Of a stretch of 64,000 bases of DNA, positions 1 to 11,950 are shown in pieces. Below the pieces are notes generated by a model that made no database searches, was not told where the DNA came from, and saw only the letters and a program-made list of their open reading frames with translations. Origin of the DNA: Pisaster brevispinus (taxonomy: Eukaryota; Echinodermata; Asteroidea; Forcipulatida; Asteriidae); NCBI GenBank assembly GCA_023634235.1, contig JAMKCF010000001.1, forward strand, positions 7,566,758-7,630,757, in the 5' to 3' direction. The position numbers and the translations under genes were made by a program. Every line of letters begins with the position of its first letter. Position 1 is the stretch's first letter.

Positions 1-3000
1 GGAATTCCCTGCTTGAAGTTGCATCCTGAAGATAAACATTATTGGAATTATCAACACTCAGTGTATTGAGTCACAAAATCACAAGGAATCATTTATGGGT
101 CTTACAATTTTTGTTCCAATTTAATTGTTAAATAAATGGGTTTTACCATTTCTGTGCAATTTCTTCTCATTCGTTTGAAAATAAATAAACTATTTGTGAA
201 AAATTACCTATGAAGGGTTGGAGGGCACTCTCTTTGGCATGTACCGGGTAAATGCGCTCGGCCTCCTCCCATGATGGTACAGACAGCTGCACCATCATCT
301 CCTTTTGGACGACCAGCAGCTTTTTTATCCGGTCTGCCTCCAAACCCATCCCCTTCAAAGTGAGACTCTCGCTCACTACCTCGGCGAGCAACTCAAACTT
401 GGTTGCCTCAGGCAACCCCTGCAACTTCATGAAGACCTATAAATTATAAATAATAATAACTGAAATTGTTTAAGATGCATTGCCAAAATGTGTCAGTCAC
501 AAAAGATGATTTCAACGTAATGATTACTCAGTAAATTATGATTGAGTAATGCATTGCTGAGTAGCCTCACACAAGATGACATTCTGGGTAGAGTGGTTTC
601 TACAACTAGCATCCTACACGCAGGAAATTACGGTACTGCAATTTTCAGAAACATCACTGTGTTTTGACTTTGCCATTGTACATAAAATTTACTTACAGTT
701 TGTTTTAGACTCTTCCCTGTCTTTTCCTCCTCCTGCTGGAAGATTGCTGACAGCTTGCCAAAGCACCTTATGGAGAGCTGAGCCAACTGGAACGTTGGCT
801 CAAGTGTCTTCAGTTCCTGGAGTAACAGGGTTTTAGTGTAATGAAAGCAAGTGATTTAGCATGTGGGTAAAAAAAGCAACTTTTTACATAATGTATCTGG
901 ATATTGACCATCACTGTTGTTTTGAAGTCATAAAAATTGCAAATGTTTTATTTTATTTGGAAAGCCAATTAACATTATCACACTGTGGGGAATGCCATTA
1001 AATTATAAATAATTGCTGATTGATAATTAAAAGTCGCATCGAACCATCACAAATCAGGCAAGGGTCAACAAGGTTGTTGTTTTGAAGTCTCAAATATCTT
1101 GAGAGCTGATTAAAATGACCAGTACCTTTTTGCACACTGGGAACTTTTTTCCAAGGGCAAGCCCGCAGTTTTCTCTCCACCGTATATCGTTAGCTGGCGG
1201 CTCATCAAGATCCTCGTCAGAGCCTTGCAAGAGGTAAAGCAGTCTCCTGCAGAGGGTAACATTGTCCAACAAGTTGCCCCCCTGCACTAGGTGAGTGCCA
1301 ACATTGTGCAGAGAGGCAACTCGCAGGGCTTCGGTCCTCTGAAGGTCACGATATGCCTTTACGTGAACAGTCTTGAGGTCATTGAATAGAGCATCGTCAC
1401 TTAGCTCCTTCAGTGCCGACACAAGATGGTTCCCCCCCAGTGTATAAAACTGCGATTCCTCTGGTTTCCTCGAGTTGAAAATATTCCCAATCAGCAGCAC
1501 TGGCAGGACAGTGCTGCAAGACCGCGTGTCCTTCAGGCCTGCCTTGATCCGGTCTTTATGTTTTGCGCTGACAGGTCGTAGTATGAGATGGGCTGGAGGC
1601 TCTTGAAGGCATTGAAGTGGTAAGCTGTACTCTCCTAAAAGCAGATTATACAATTATTACGACAAATGTTTTGATATATTTCATAAAGCTACATTAGATC
1701 ACCCAAACCCATTTATTCTAGAAATTTATTATGACAATGACATCATTTGGCAGACAGAAAGATTTCGCGGGTCTATTGGGAAAACCCTTCAATCTTACAT
1801 TTTCTTGAGATGGCAGCATGCTATTTGGTTTAACTTTTAATAAGGTGTGAAAGGGCATAATATTTCTTGCACTCATTCGAGCTTTTTTTTGGTGTTTTGT
1901 TTTTTAGTGCTTGATTGTACCTTAAAACTATCCTGCAAAATGAATAAAAATCCTAATTAATTTAGGATTTTTGTTTGGCTAGCATATGGTGGCCCTGAAG
2001 GGACATCAAGCATATATATTTACGTAAATATTCATGGTTTTTGCCCCAGTTCGCAAATATTCACGTAAATATTTGCGATTGAGGCCAAAGTCGTGAATAT
2101 TTATGTAAATATTCACGCAAATATTCACGATTTGTGCCCCAAATCACATATATTTACCAAAATATTTACGTAAATATTTACGTAAATATTCACCAATATT
2201 CACAAAAGTCACAAATCCAGTCATCCGTGAGTATTTGGTTCTTTCCATCTAGCCTCATATTTGGCCAGAATTTCCATCCGCGGATTCCGTGGCCGGCCAG
2301 GCGCGTATTCAGGAAAATTAGAATCCATGTAGTTCAAGGCGGTAACACTTCTGTCTCCCCTTCCCCCTCTTTCTAATTTGAAAGATTTTTAAAATAATAT
2401 TGCTAAATATATATGTTTGATGTCCCTTCATGCCAGGGCTACCATACTTGCAGGAAGTGCTGCGTAATATGCAGGAGGGGTTCGTCTAGTTTGTCAGCGT
2501 TGTCGATTCTGGCAGTTAAATATCTCTACAAACTTGAATATCCACTTACCAATGCATTTATCTTGAAGGTCAATGTTGGCAGTGTCAGTTGGATTTACAG
2601 CCTGTCGTTTTGCCGGAGGAATCTGAGACTTTCTCTCAGTTCGACTCCTCTTCCTGGGCAATAATGGGGTACTTTCTGTAATTATAAGAATTATTATTTG
2701 TACTTTTCCCTCAAAAATCACAAAAATGCGCAGACAAAGGAATTGAATCTATAGTTAAGCATTCAAAAATATCAGGCAAACACAGTAAATAATACACATC
2801 TTACCAGAGTTGTGTTGTCCATCATCTGTGTGTAGTACATCATTAGCTAGCATGGAAAACTCGGTAGCATCCATGCTGTCACTAAGGTTGTGGATAAGAT
2901 CCCCTTCGTTAGCAGAAAAGTTGTTAATCGCCAAAGACAGACACTTCTCCTCTGTCTCTACCTGCACCAAAATATAGGGAATTACCAACATTTTGAACAT

Positions 3001-4398
3001 ATCGAGCCTTTAGTTGTTACACTTATTCTAAATAAATGTTTACAGTGTTAGTTTTATGTAATTTATTCGGAATAAATCACAGAAACTAAATTCCGAAACA
3101 GAAGTCTTCCTAATCATTATTCAAATTGCATCATGAAACACAACTGCGAAGTAATAATAAGGCAATACGGTTACATTTCTTTATAAAAAATGTGTGGGCT
3201 TTTTCTTTCATTATTTTTCAAAGGAAAAGGGATGTTGTGCTGACATACGGCTTCATGTTCAACGACTTTAAATAAAGACAAATGAACATGGGTTTAATAT
3301 ATTTGGACCAAAACGGCCTGGGTACAAAATTACCCGATTTGATAAAGTTGCATGTTTGTACACAAACAAGTTCCAGCCTTATTGTGAAAATATTTGCTCC
3401 ACTTATTATTATTTATCAGTATGCATGGACAATGGTTTTAACTGGTGCACATTTTGAAACCAAAACTAAAAAGAAGAGCGCTATCCAAGGGCAAGGCAGC
3501 ACATCGCAAATACTCGGTACGCACGCTGTAGGCGTTGAACGAGGTGCATGCTGGTCTAGCTAGCGCTCAAGTTTGATCCCTAGCTAGACCAGCATGCACC
3601 TCATTCAACAGCTAGTGCTTGCGCAATGGGTATTTGCAAAAAATGTATGTTATTATTAAGACCTCGGCCGCAAATCAAAAAACACATTGCAAGTCACGAG
3701 GAATTTGTTATGGGGCATTAAGTTAGTCAGGTCAATTCGAGAGTAGCTTTTCGGTCAAAGATTTGGCTGAATTAATTACTATATTACACACTTATGTTTG
3801 GTAACCTATTTATTAAGTAGATTGATTACAATTGACTGTTTAACATGTCCTGGTATGACTGGTGTTAACTTTACATTTAGATAGCTTACCTACTGGTTCT
3901 AATTATTTTACTTCGATAAATACAAATCCACTGTACTTCTTCAGAGCATGGAGGTTATTTCTTACCTCCATGTTCAGAGGGACATCGTTTAAACAATGAC
4001 CCAGTGTGATAAGGGGGTTGCTTCGACTCTGTAAAATGAAGTACGTTTTAAAACAACTTTCCGACAGGTTATTTCTTATACAAAAAAAGTAATGTTTAAT
4101 TGCAAATCGCGGCAACACATTTACACACACTTAAAAAAAAGGGGAAAAAACAACAAATAAAACCAGTATGCCTACCGCTCGTAAAAGTTTGTATAAAATA
4201 ACACAATAGATGATCATTGCACAAAGATAACAGTTGGATTTGTACTGGACTTACCATCACTTTCCCATCGTCCGATGAAGAGGCACTGACTTTCGTGACA
4301 CCGCCAAGGGAATGACCACTCTTGCTGCGAGCAGGCTGTTTGTTCTTGCCAAACAGGACAACCTTACCGTCACTTTCTCCAAAATACCACCGTGACAT
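1..4398 (-). CDS. ParB-like / methyltransferase-like gene, copy A (3' part outside window)
   Basis: Minus-strand multi-exon gene. Exons in transcription order: 4398-4255, 4028-3966, 2961-2805, 2675-2550, 1634-1126, 816-697, 436-208, 25-1 (continues off the left edge). Every intron is GT-AG and all reading phases agree. The start ATG at 4398-4396 follows an in-frame TAA at 4410-4408 with no AG between, which makes an upstream coding exon unlikely. Exon 4 encodes a basic nuclear-localisation-like segment (RKRSR, ERK, AKR). Exon 5 encodes a ParB/sulfiredoxin-like domain: a PVLLIG strand, then FYTLGGNH (GGNH at residues 230-233), then an EALRVASLHN helix. The role is unknown; a DNA-binding or nucleotide-binding function is inferred from the fold only. 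It may be a member of an expanded invertebrate family or a domesticated mobile-element gene. Confidence 0.8.
1987..2444. mobile_element. TIR element (MITE-like) with TA target duplication, intron 4 of gene copy A
   Basis: The ends are inverted repeats: TGGTGGCCC..TGAAGGGACATCAAGC on the left, and the complement of GTTTGATGTCCCTTCA..GGGCTACCA on the right. TA dinucleotides flank both ends (1985-1986 and 2445-2446), as in Tc1/mariner-type insertions. The core at about 2010-2215 is a cluster of AAATATTCACG / AATATTTACGTAAAT variants, giving many nested short palindromes. There is no transposase, so it is non-autonomous. Confidence 0.75.
3506..3637. repeat. Foldback (long hairpin) element in intron 2 of gene copy A
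   Basis: The arms at 3534-3563 and 3580-3609 are 30-nt inverted repeats with one mismatch and a 16-nt loop. Weaker outer arms (GCAAATAC..CGGTACGC at 3506-3522 and GCGCAATGGGTATTTGC at 3621-3637) extend the foldback to about 130 bp. It is probably a small MITE; the transcript would form a strong intronic hairpin. Confidence 0.75.
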
Positions 4399-5829
4399 GA
4401 TATAATATTAAACAACTTTTGAAATGTACTGCAACTGGTGATCATCCAGAGGTCCTTTCTTTATGTGGTGATGAACACGAGAGGTGCATCCAAGGGTGGA
4501 TCTCACAGATGTGTATACGTTGCGGCCTTGCTGGCGAATGGTTCTGGACTGTTGTTTTAGGATCGTGTTCTTAAGATTTATGGGTTTCCTTGCGTAATGC
4601 AGATCCGGTCCACTGATGATTAATGGATAAAGGACGGAGTACCCTCCATTTCATCATGGGCTCATTATGCCACTCTATCGGTATACTTTGTTTGTTGTTT
4701 TGTTGGTTTGCTTGTGCTGCATCTTTCTCAGTATTGCAATCATTTATAGGGCTTAGGGATTCATGTTCAAAGTATATAACGTTCATAATGGTTCATAACA
4801 TGGTCAGAAAAGTTATCATAACCTGACAGAATTAATAACAGGAACAAGAATGATTCTCCTGAAAACAATGCAGTTACAAACAAGGCCATATCAGGATTGT
4901 TACAACTACAAAAACTGGGTCTTTCAGGAATGTTATAACAAATACTCTTTTGTTTTCATGTTATGGACGTATTTTCTGTTTTAATTAATACACATCTGAA
5001 AAAAATATCCCCGTTTGTCTGTTTAACAACCGGTAAGTTAAGTATTTTAAATGGTATTCCCACCACCCTCCGCGGTTTCACTACCTCGCATTAACAGTTG
5101 TTAAGTATACGGCCAGCCTTCCCCAGTGCTTCCAAGGCCGGTCAGAGTGCCGTTACTTGTTATATGCGTAGTCCTTTTCGAAAATGGTGCTCTTAAATTC
5201 TAACGGTCAAAAATGTGGCTAAACTTTGGTCTTTTCTTATTCTTTCGTTCACCATGGCTCCATGTGATTTCGCTCTTTCCCACGGAAACACGTTCACATG
5301 CATCAGATTTAGCAAGTGACCGAATGCACAAAGCTTGCAACCGTTCTTTTTCATCTTTTAAACTTTCGAACTAAATTCAGTTTTATTAATGTTTCCTAGT
5401 GGGTTTACTTCTATTGTAATGATTTTTTTTTTAATTTATAAATATGGCACTAATAATCTTGTTTGGATCAAAACTGTTAAAAAATATATATACATAAGAG
5501 AAAAAAAAAGTACAAAATAATGTGTCTATTTGTTGAAGTACATGAACAGCTGTTAGCCAGAATATTGAAATGTCGCTATGGGACTTTATCCCCAATTCAC
5601 AAGTTAATGAAAACTGGCGGGACGTATTTATTTTGAATGACATCTCAATAAATTGTATGTTTTGGCTAGATAAAAAGAGAAAAGTCACTAGCAGAAAAAT
5701 TGTTTAAAAGTTACAAAATTACACACTGCAAGAGACAAAATAAAATAAGCATCGCTCACTGGTCCTGCCAGCCTTTGTCAGTATAAAGAAGTAATACTAT
5801 ACAAGAGCAACATCATAAAAAAAAAAAAC
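4399..5829. other. Upstream flank of the gene: no coding feature seen
   Basis: The region 5' of the gene on the minus strand. It should contain the promoter and 5'UTR, but I recognise no TATA box or initiator with confidence. Short open frames on both strands show no family resemblance. The rest is AT-rich with homopolymer runs near 5428 and 5817. Equivalent stretches are 22897-24327, 41395-42825 and 60569-61999. Confidence 0.5.
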
Positions 5830-6180
5830 TGCTTAAACAGATAGGTCTTTAAATGACATTTAAAAACATTCAATGTTGCACACTCTCGAAGGTGAGATGG
5901 TAGGCTGTTCCATAGAGATGGGGCAACAACCCTGCAAGCTCTACGGCCATAAGACGATGTCCCTGGAGGAGGTGAGGTTTGTCACAACAGCTTAAGTGAG
6001 GAAGAACGAAGATTTCGAGCTGGTTGGTGGCGTTGAATGAGATCCTGGATTAAGAAGGGGCTAGGCCGTGCAGAGCTTTGAATGTGAGAATGAGTGTCTT
6101 GTAAACTATTCGCTTTGAGACAGGAAGCCAATGAAGAGACTGCAGAATCGTCAATAGTAACAAAATAGTGTCCAACTTGT
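5830..6180 (+). repeat. Probable degenerate transposable-element fragment
   Basis: The segment (ACAGATAGGTCTTTAAATG.., then GGCTGTTCCATAGAGATGGG.., then GACAGGAAGCCAATGAAGAG) has the layout of a dispersed repeat I recall from fish and marine invertebrate genomes: a broken frame reading roughly as a VPYRDGATT-like stretch and ending in AGGAAGCCAATGAAG. The similarity is from memory and the family is unassigned. Confidence 0.4.
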
Positions 6181-8309
6181 AGGCTCATTCTCTACTTATC
6201 AATTGTTGAATGTGCAGTTTTTAATGGACGTAAACGACAGGCCTGGTTCATTCACTACAGCACTAGTTATTGGTTGATGATTATCCAATGATGAGTTTGT
6301 AGTTTCAAGTTTATATACAGCAGTGCAACTGGACTGGCTCTCTTGTACAATCTTCAAGTCAGAGGTTGCATACATCCAGCAAAAGTTATAAATACTGTAA
6401 AAGCACACAACAAAATACATGTTACATGTAAAAGCTTCTTGAAAAAGAAATGTTCTTAGTTTTAAGAGTTAAGAAATAAACTGTAAGAAATAAACTAAGA
6501 AATAAACTGAAGACATTTGTGTATTTATACAGTCTGCAATATCAGAAAGGTCATGTTCTATTTGAAGGTTGTTTAAGGACCCTTGACTACAGTTAATTAA
6601 AGAATATTACCTATGTAAATGCGATTTGTAACAGTATACATTTATGTAAGCAAAGCTCAAAGCAACCCATTCCCAATATGCTCCAATTATTATCTCTATC
6701 CATAACATGTACACTATGCATGTACTTTAATTTTTTGTAGAACTGGGATTGACATGTAGGTCTTTAACGGTCTTTCTTTTTTATGTAGCTCATTGTTGTG
6801 AATGTTCTGTGGGCTTCTAAAAACATTACAACTATTGTTTTTCAGAAATCTGTTTTTTTTTTATGCCCAGATATATTTTGGAGATGACAAATGTACAATC
6901 ATATGGAATTCTGTACTGGTTGACAGCTCTGCTTGAATGATTTGTGAATACTTTTTTAGTTTGAAATTTAGTTGGTGAATGATTTTTTTGTGAGAATTTC
7001 ATGTGCATTGACAAGACATGATCAAAAAAGTATACAATGAAATGGCATAGTGATAGGCAATTAGTAAGGACAAAGTGGAAAGAGGCAATGATGTAGGCCT
7101 ACCTGATGATGATAACCACTCAGCAACAAAATACTTATGTTAAGCCTGTAGTTTGTTGAGGTCCAAATGTGCATTATATCAAAATGTCTCATAAGGAAGA
7201 GCAATCCTGCATGGGAAATAAATTTAAGTACATGTACATTAATGTTTCGTGTGAACACTGACAAAAAAAACAATGGAATAAATCATTTTCATGACATTCA
7301 TTTGCATATACTAACTGTAGATTTGCTTGATCATCAGCCTTGTTGCATTCCAGCACACATGTATGTATGTAATTGTAAACATCACAATATCAGCTGTGAG
7401 GTGGTTGCACTTTGCTGACCAATAGTGGAAAAAATCTGCCTGAAGAACAAGCTTCATTAAGGTCCCATACAGCAAAGGCTTGAAGTTGAGTAAACAAATG
7501 CTGCACTAAACTAATTAAGTTTCACTTGTTTGATGTTATCTGTCTTTTACATTGTACACTCCACAATTCAATACTACTGACTGTGTACGTAATCAATTCC
7601 ATTGGAATGTTTCTGTGCTTTAGTTTTGTACACGCCTCTATGTAGTGAGCATTTATGTTACGAGACTTCATTGCTTTTGTGTAAATGTGTACATGTAAAT
7701 GTACAGTGTTATACAGGTACTAATCCATGCCAAACATAAAGTGTCTTTCACTAGTATTATAACCAAAATATGTTAGCTAACAAAAGTTTAACAATATTAA
7801 CAAGAGAACCCTAACAAGGTAAGATTCCAAATTTTCAGAATGGGGGGGCTACAAACTTTGGGCTATTCAAGATGAAAACTTTGATAATTCTGCTGGTGTT
7901 TCACGATAAGTAAATGTCGGTGTGGGGTCTGCTTACTAAGACTAAGAGACTTAAGAAGCATTTATCAAGTTAATATCCACCCATTTTCAAATAAAAAAAT
8001 TGATTTTGTATTTTGTTTGTGGTTGAAATGTTTTGTTTCCAGTCAGTGCAAAATAGCGAAGACGATGTGTGTACCCCCTGTGAACACCACCCCTAAATCT
8101 GTCACTGCTTAACACAATATTACAGCAATACAAATAAAACAGATCTATATTAAACATTACCCGTACTTGTAGTTAGGCGTCTCACACAATTTGTTACTTA
8201 AACATTTCTGTGTTTGTACTGTGCATGTATCTTATTGATCGAAGGGAAAAGTGTTTGGTAATACAAACTTTTGAGCAAAGATGTTAGTCTGTCATAGATT
8301 AATCAAATT
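6181..8309. other. AT-rich non-coding stretch
   Basis: No supported gene. It holds a short tandem repeat of AAGAAATAAACT (three copies, about 6471-6509) and several TACATGTA-type palindromes (near 7228 and 7690). Equivalent stretches are 24679-26807, 43177-44946 (interrupted by the copy-3 insertion) and 62351-64000. Confidence 0.5.
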
Positions 8310-8653
8310 TATTGCCCTTTTTTTGCAAGATACCCGACACAGGAGGCCAAGGCCACTCAAGGTGTGGGCTACAAATCAACTTTTTTCCAGTGGGGTGCTG
8401 CTACATGTACCAACTCCTAGGGCTGACACAGGGTAATCCCCTTTGCAGTTCATAAGAATGTAGGCTTGGGTATCATTCATCAGAAGCCTGGCTGGTAGAG
8501 CAGAAAGCACTACCTCCCCAAATGTTTACAAAGCAATTATGGTTAAGCACGTTGCTCAAAAACACAAGTGTCATGACCGGGATTCGAACCCACTCCCCAA
8601 TGACTTAGCCACCAGAACTCAAGTCTGATGCACAAACCATTCAGCAATGACAC
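8310..8653 (-). mobile_element. tRNA-derived SINE-like element
   Basis: The minus-strand head (8653-8568) looks like a class II tRNA. It has a D-arm-like GAATGGTTTGTGC, an anticodon-arm-like CAGACTTGAGTTCTG (TGA in the loop), a long variable arm, the B-box GGTTCGAATCC, and a near-complementary acceptor (GTGTCAT against ATGACAC). It is followed by TTTTTGAGCAACGTGCTTAACC, a motif I recall from marine SINEs, and then an A-rich end near 8310-8320. The tRNA is not functional: the T-stem is imperfect. The lower boundary is approximate. Confidence 0.5.
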
Positions 8654-9751
8654 GTTAGAGTGTGCATCATCATGACTTCTTTTAATATAATTCAATTGTG
8701 GAATTTAATTGATTTCTTCAGGAATCTTCATGCAGGCACGTGCACATCATGTAAAAGTAACAGCTGAATAAGATAAAGGGGGAAGTTAACCTTCTCTTCA
8801 TTTCAAATTGTAAAAATTAAATACATTAACTCTGCGTGACACCATAAACAAAAATCACACCATTTCGCCATGCCTTGCTTGTTGAGTAACAGTTTGATTT
8901 TAGCGTGTCACACATTTCTGTGAAGAACCAAACCACTTTTAAATCACCCAATCACTTTTAAATCAGCCACAGCATAAGATATAGACCCTTTTGACTAAAT
9001 ACAATCAATTCAAGCAAAATTGCATTTTGAGATGAGCCCAATGTCTCTTTCTGCTCAATCAACAATTTCTTTGACTGACGCCCTTTGTTTACACAACTTA
9101 GCAAGGCTGAGTAATTGCTGTACAATTCCTATGGGAATTCCTGGAGAGCGGGTCAATGTTGGATTGTGTTAGTTAAAAACAAACCCCGGGTAGTGATAAG
9201 ACATTTGGCATGCTATTTGGCTAGGTGCAGTTGTAGAACTTGGAATTTTTTGATTTTTTGAAGAAAACAAAATGGCGGACTAATGACTTTGTAATTAAAA
9301 ACTGTTACTCAATAAGTGAGCGATGGTGTCACGGAGGGTTAATAATATATCTAATAAAACTGCCATATTTACACTACAATGCATTGTCAAATTGCCATTT
9401 ACACTTCACATGACATTGTGCACTTTAGCCAATGCTTAAAAACCAAAACTACATGAATTTTGTATAAGTTTACAGTATACTGCCCAATACCACCCCATCC
9501 TCAGCAACGCCCCCTCCCCGATTCCGTTTGTTTAGTGTCATAAGATCATCATCGCTTTATTTTAGAACTGATTGATTCCTTCTTCATTAAAATTATTCTC
9601 TATGCAATAAAGGATTTATAAAATTAGGTTCTACATGTACAAGCTTGCACATTGTGTATGAAATAATAAATTGATTCAATGAATTAGAACAGAAATTCTA
9701 TACTTTGTGTGCTCTTCTTAGATGTCTTATTTTGATTGGACACAAATATCG
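8654..9751. other. AT-rich non-coding stretch
   Basis: No gene or clear repeat structure recognised. Equivalent stretches are 27152-28249 and 46329-47426. Confidence 0.5.
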
Positions 9752-10089
9752 TTCTTTCCAAGTGCTATGACATAACTTTGTTATACATGTAGATGTGCCA
9801 CGCTTGCGTGGAGTGAAGTCTTTCAAAACCGAGAGTGCACATTAAACTGATTGGAACCTCACTGTTTATCGACCGTTTTTTTATAAAACAATGTGTACTT
9901 TCATGCTGACACAGAATGAGTTCTTTCCAAGTCCTATGTAAATTCAATGTAAGGTTCTTACTATTCAATTCTTTGTAGATGTGCCACTTTAAAAAAGTAA
10001 TGAGAGCCTCGCTGTTTATCGTCCGATCTCTTATCAACTGATTCTCATTAAAACAACATGCACTTTCATGGCTTGCAGTGAACAAGTTC
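9752..10089. repeat. Degenerate 169-bp direct duplication
   Basis: Two diverged copies, 9752-9920 and 9921-10089, each starting TTCTTTCCAAG. Both contain GTAGATGTGCCA, CTGTTTATCG and ACTTTCATG in the same order. A 108-codon minus-strand frame runs through both copies and therefore shows an internally repeated peptide; I do not consider it a gene. Confidence 0.6.
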
Positions 10090-10629
10090 ATATATTTGTA
10101 ATACCAGGTTGACCCTCCATTTTTCTTGACAAACGTTTATAGAGCAACTATTTGAAATCATTAACGCAAGGCTTGTTTATGACAGTGCACTGAACACTAT
10201 TTGTTTACAATTATGTGTACTCTATAAATTATACATTTTGCACTTGAGATCATTGCAACATACAATGTACCGGCATGTGTACCCATCTACTGCAAGTGAT
10301 TGACACTGACTGACTGCTCAAACAGTAAAAAGGTTGACTGTGTGTGTGTATCACTTGCCCATATTTTATCCAGGCTCATCAATTCACAAGCAAACTGGAT
10401 GGTATTATGGTCAGACAGTATATACATGTAGCAAGATTACTTTTTTTTTGCAAAAATGTACTTAAATTCCTTAACAGTGCCAGTACTTAAACAATACAAG
10501 AACTTAAAATTAAATGTACAGACAGCCAGCCCTCCCCCAAGATATAATGTACATTGTAATGTAAGTAAAACTAAATGTAGTGTACATTTCTCTATACCTC
10601 TTTCCAGAGTTTCATTCTTATTGCCATAA

Positions 10630-10695
10630 TTATCTTATCTTATATTATCTTATAGTATCTTATTACCCAGGCACCTACTCGTAGGCACTGCCTGG
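10630..10695. repeat. TATCTTA short repeats plus GC-rich hairpin
   Basis: Tandem TATCTTA variants (10630-10665) abut an imperfect hairpin, CCAGGCACCTAC / GTAGGCACTGCCTGG (10667-10695). It lies 3' of the Helentron endonuclease on that element's strand, so it may be the remnant of the element's terminal hairpin. Same at 29128-29193 and 48305-48370. Confidence 0.4.
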
Positions 10696-11130
10696 AATTT
10701 ATTCTTTTCTTTCTTTAACCTGGTTCTTCCCCGGCATCCAGAAATTGTTCATACTTATTTGTAAAACCTGTTTTTTCACACACTTCAAACTAAAAGTACT
10801 TACAATTTTGTTCTCATAACATTGTTTGTTACAAACTGTTATAAATGATTTTACACCAGTGAAAGTTATGCAAAGTGTACCACATCATACAAAGCAGTCT
10901 CACATTTTTAATAACTGATTCCAATGCTGTTTAAATTCTATTATTTTGTGATTTTTCTGTTTTGTTTTTCGCTCCATATTTTTGTTTGCTTATTTTTGTG
11001 TTTTTTGTTTTCAATGGGTTTGTTGTGTGTGTGCTAATATTAACCTCAACAATATTCCTGAATATAAGCATTAAAAAAGTTATTGATAATTATAGTTATA
11101 AATCATGAACAACATTAATTAACATAAAAT
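10696..11130. other. Non-coding stretch between hairpin and endonuclease remnant
   Basis: AT-rich, T-tract-rich sequence with no gene; probably the 3' non-coding part of the Helentron remnant. Equivalents are 29194-29627 and 48371-48805. Copy 2 has one T fewer in a T-run near 29405, which shifts the downstream offset. Confidence 0.4.
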
Positions 11131-11879
11131 TCATCCACATGTACAAAAAATCAAAATTTCGAATGATTTTGTAGGCAACCTAAAAGTTATGTTATATGTC
11201 AATCTTAATAGCTTCACGGTAACTGTAATAAATAGGTCTGACATACTCTTTACATTTTCTAAGCCTCGGACTAATACATGATCAATCAATGTACCATTCT
11301 GTTGTTGACTTGTACACATTGCTTGTATCCTTGCTCTATCATTACTCTCTCAATTCGTGAATGATTATCAAAAATGTACTCAATAAAATCTCCCATCACT
11401 ATACTTTTATTACTTATTCTATGAATTTCAGAAACCAATGGTATAAGATTATCCATGAACTTTTTAATATCATAAGGGGATCGATAAATGGCAACAATTA
11501 TAACTGAAACTTGTGCTATCATATGTAAAGCAACATATTCTATACTGTGAACTTCAATGTTTAAACGACTGAAATGTTTATCCCTCTTGCCATACACTGC
11601 AACTTCCCCGTGACTTTGTTGCTGTAGTCTTTTCATTTGGTCATTATATGAGCAACCTCTCATTTGATGGTAACACTTAAACTCATCTAAATTAACAATC
11701 ATCTGATCTGCTTCAATCCATGTTTCTGTTAGACAAATGAAATCTGAATTCATCATTTCTCTTTGACATTTCAAATCCTGAAAGTGTGGTGACAAGCCCC
11801 TGTACATTATGCAGCATGATAGTCGTATATGAAACATTTTCTGTATGATTGTCTCTACTATCTGTTTCATCCATTCCAC
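11131..11879 (-). pseudogene. Helentron endonuclease (EEP/APE-like) domain, decayed
   Basis: Two overlapping minus-strand frames (11879-11286 and 11319-11131) together cover an endonuclease/exonuclease/phosphatase domain: DFICLTETW (metal-binding Glu motif), VAIYRSP, VMGDF, and a late GTLIDHVLVRG containing the catalytic DH pair. The usual GDFN is GDFI here, so a catalytic Asn is lost, and a frame break separates the DH part. It follows the Pif1-like helicase on the same strand, which is the domain order of Helentron/Helitron2 elements rather than of a LINE. No reverse transcriptase is seen. Confidence 0.78.
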
Positions 11880-11950
11880 TCACTACATGCATTGTTTTAA
11901 GAGCTTCTATTACTGATTTATCACAATATATCAATTTCTCATTAAATCCT

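Noticed and set aside
8568..8653. Functional tRNA gene on the minus strand
   Set aside because: The T-stem and acceptor do not pair in register, and it is embedded in a SINE-like body; better read as a SINE head.
9765..10091. 108-codon minus-strand open frame with an internal peptide repeat
   Set aside because: The peptide repeat follows the 169-bp DNA duplication; no start context, splice signals or family resemblance support a gene.
11131..11879. LINE retrotransposon endonuclease
   Set aside because: It directly follows a Pif1-like helicase on the same strand and no reverse transcriptase is found, which fits a Helentron.
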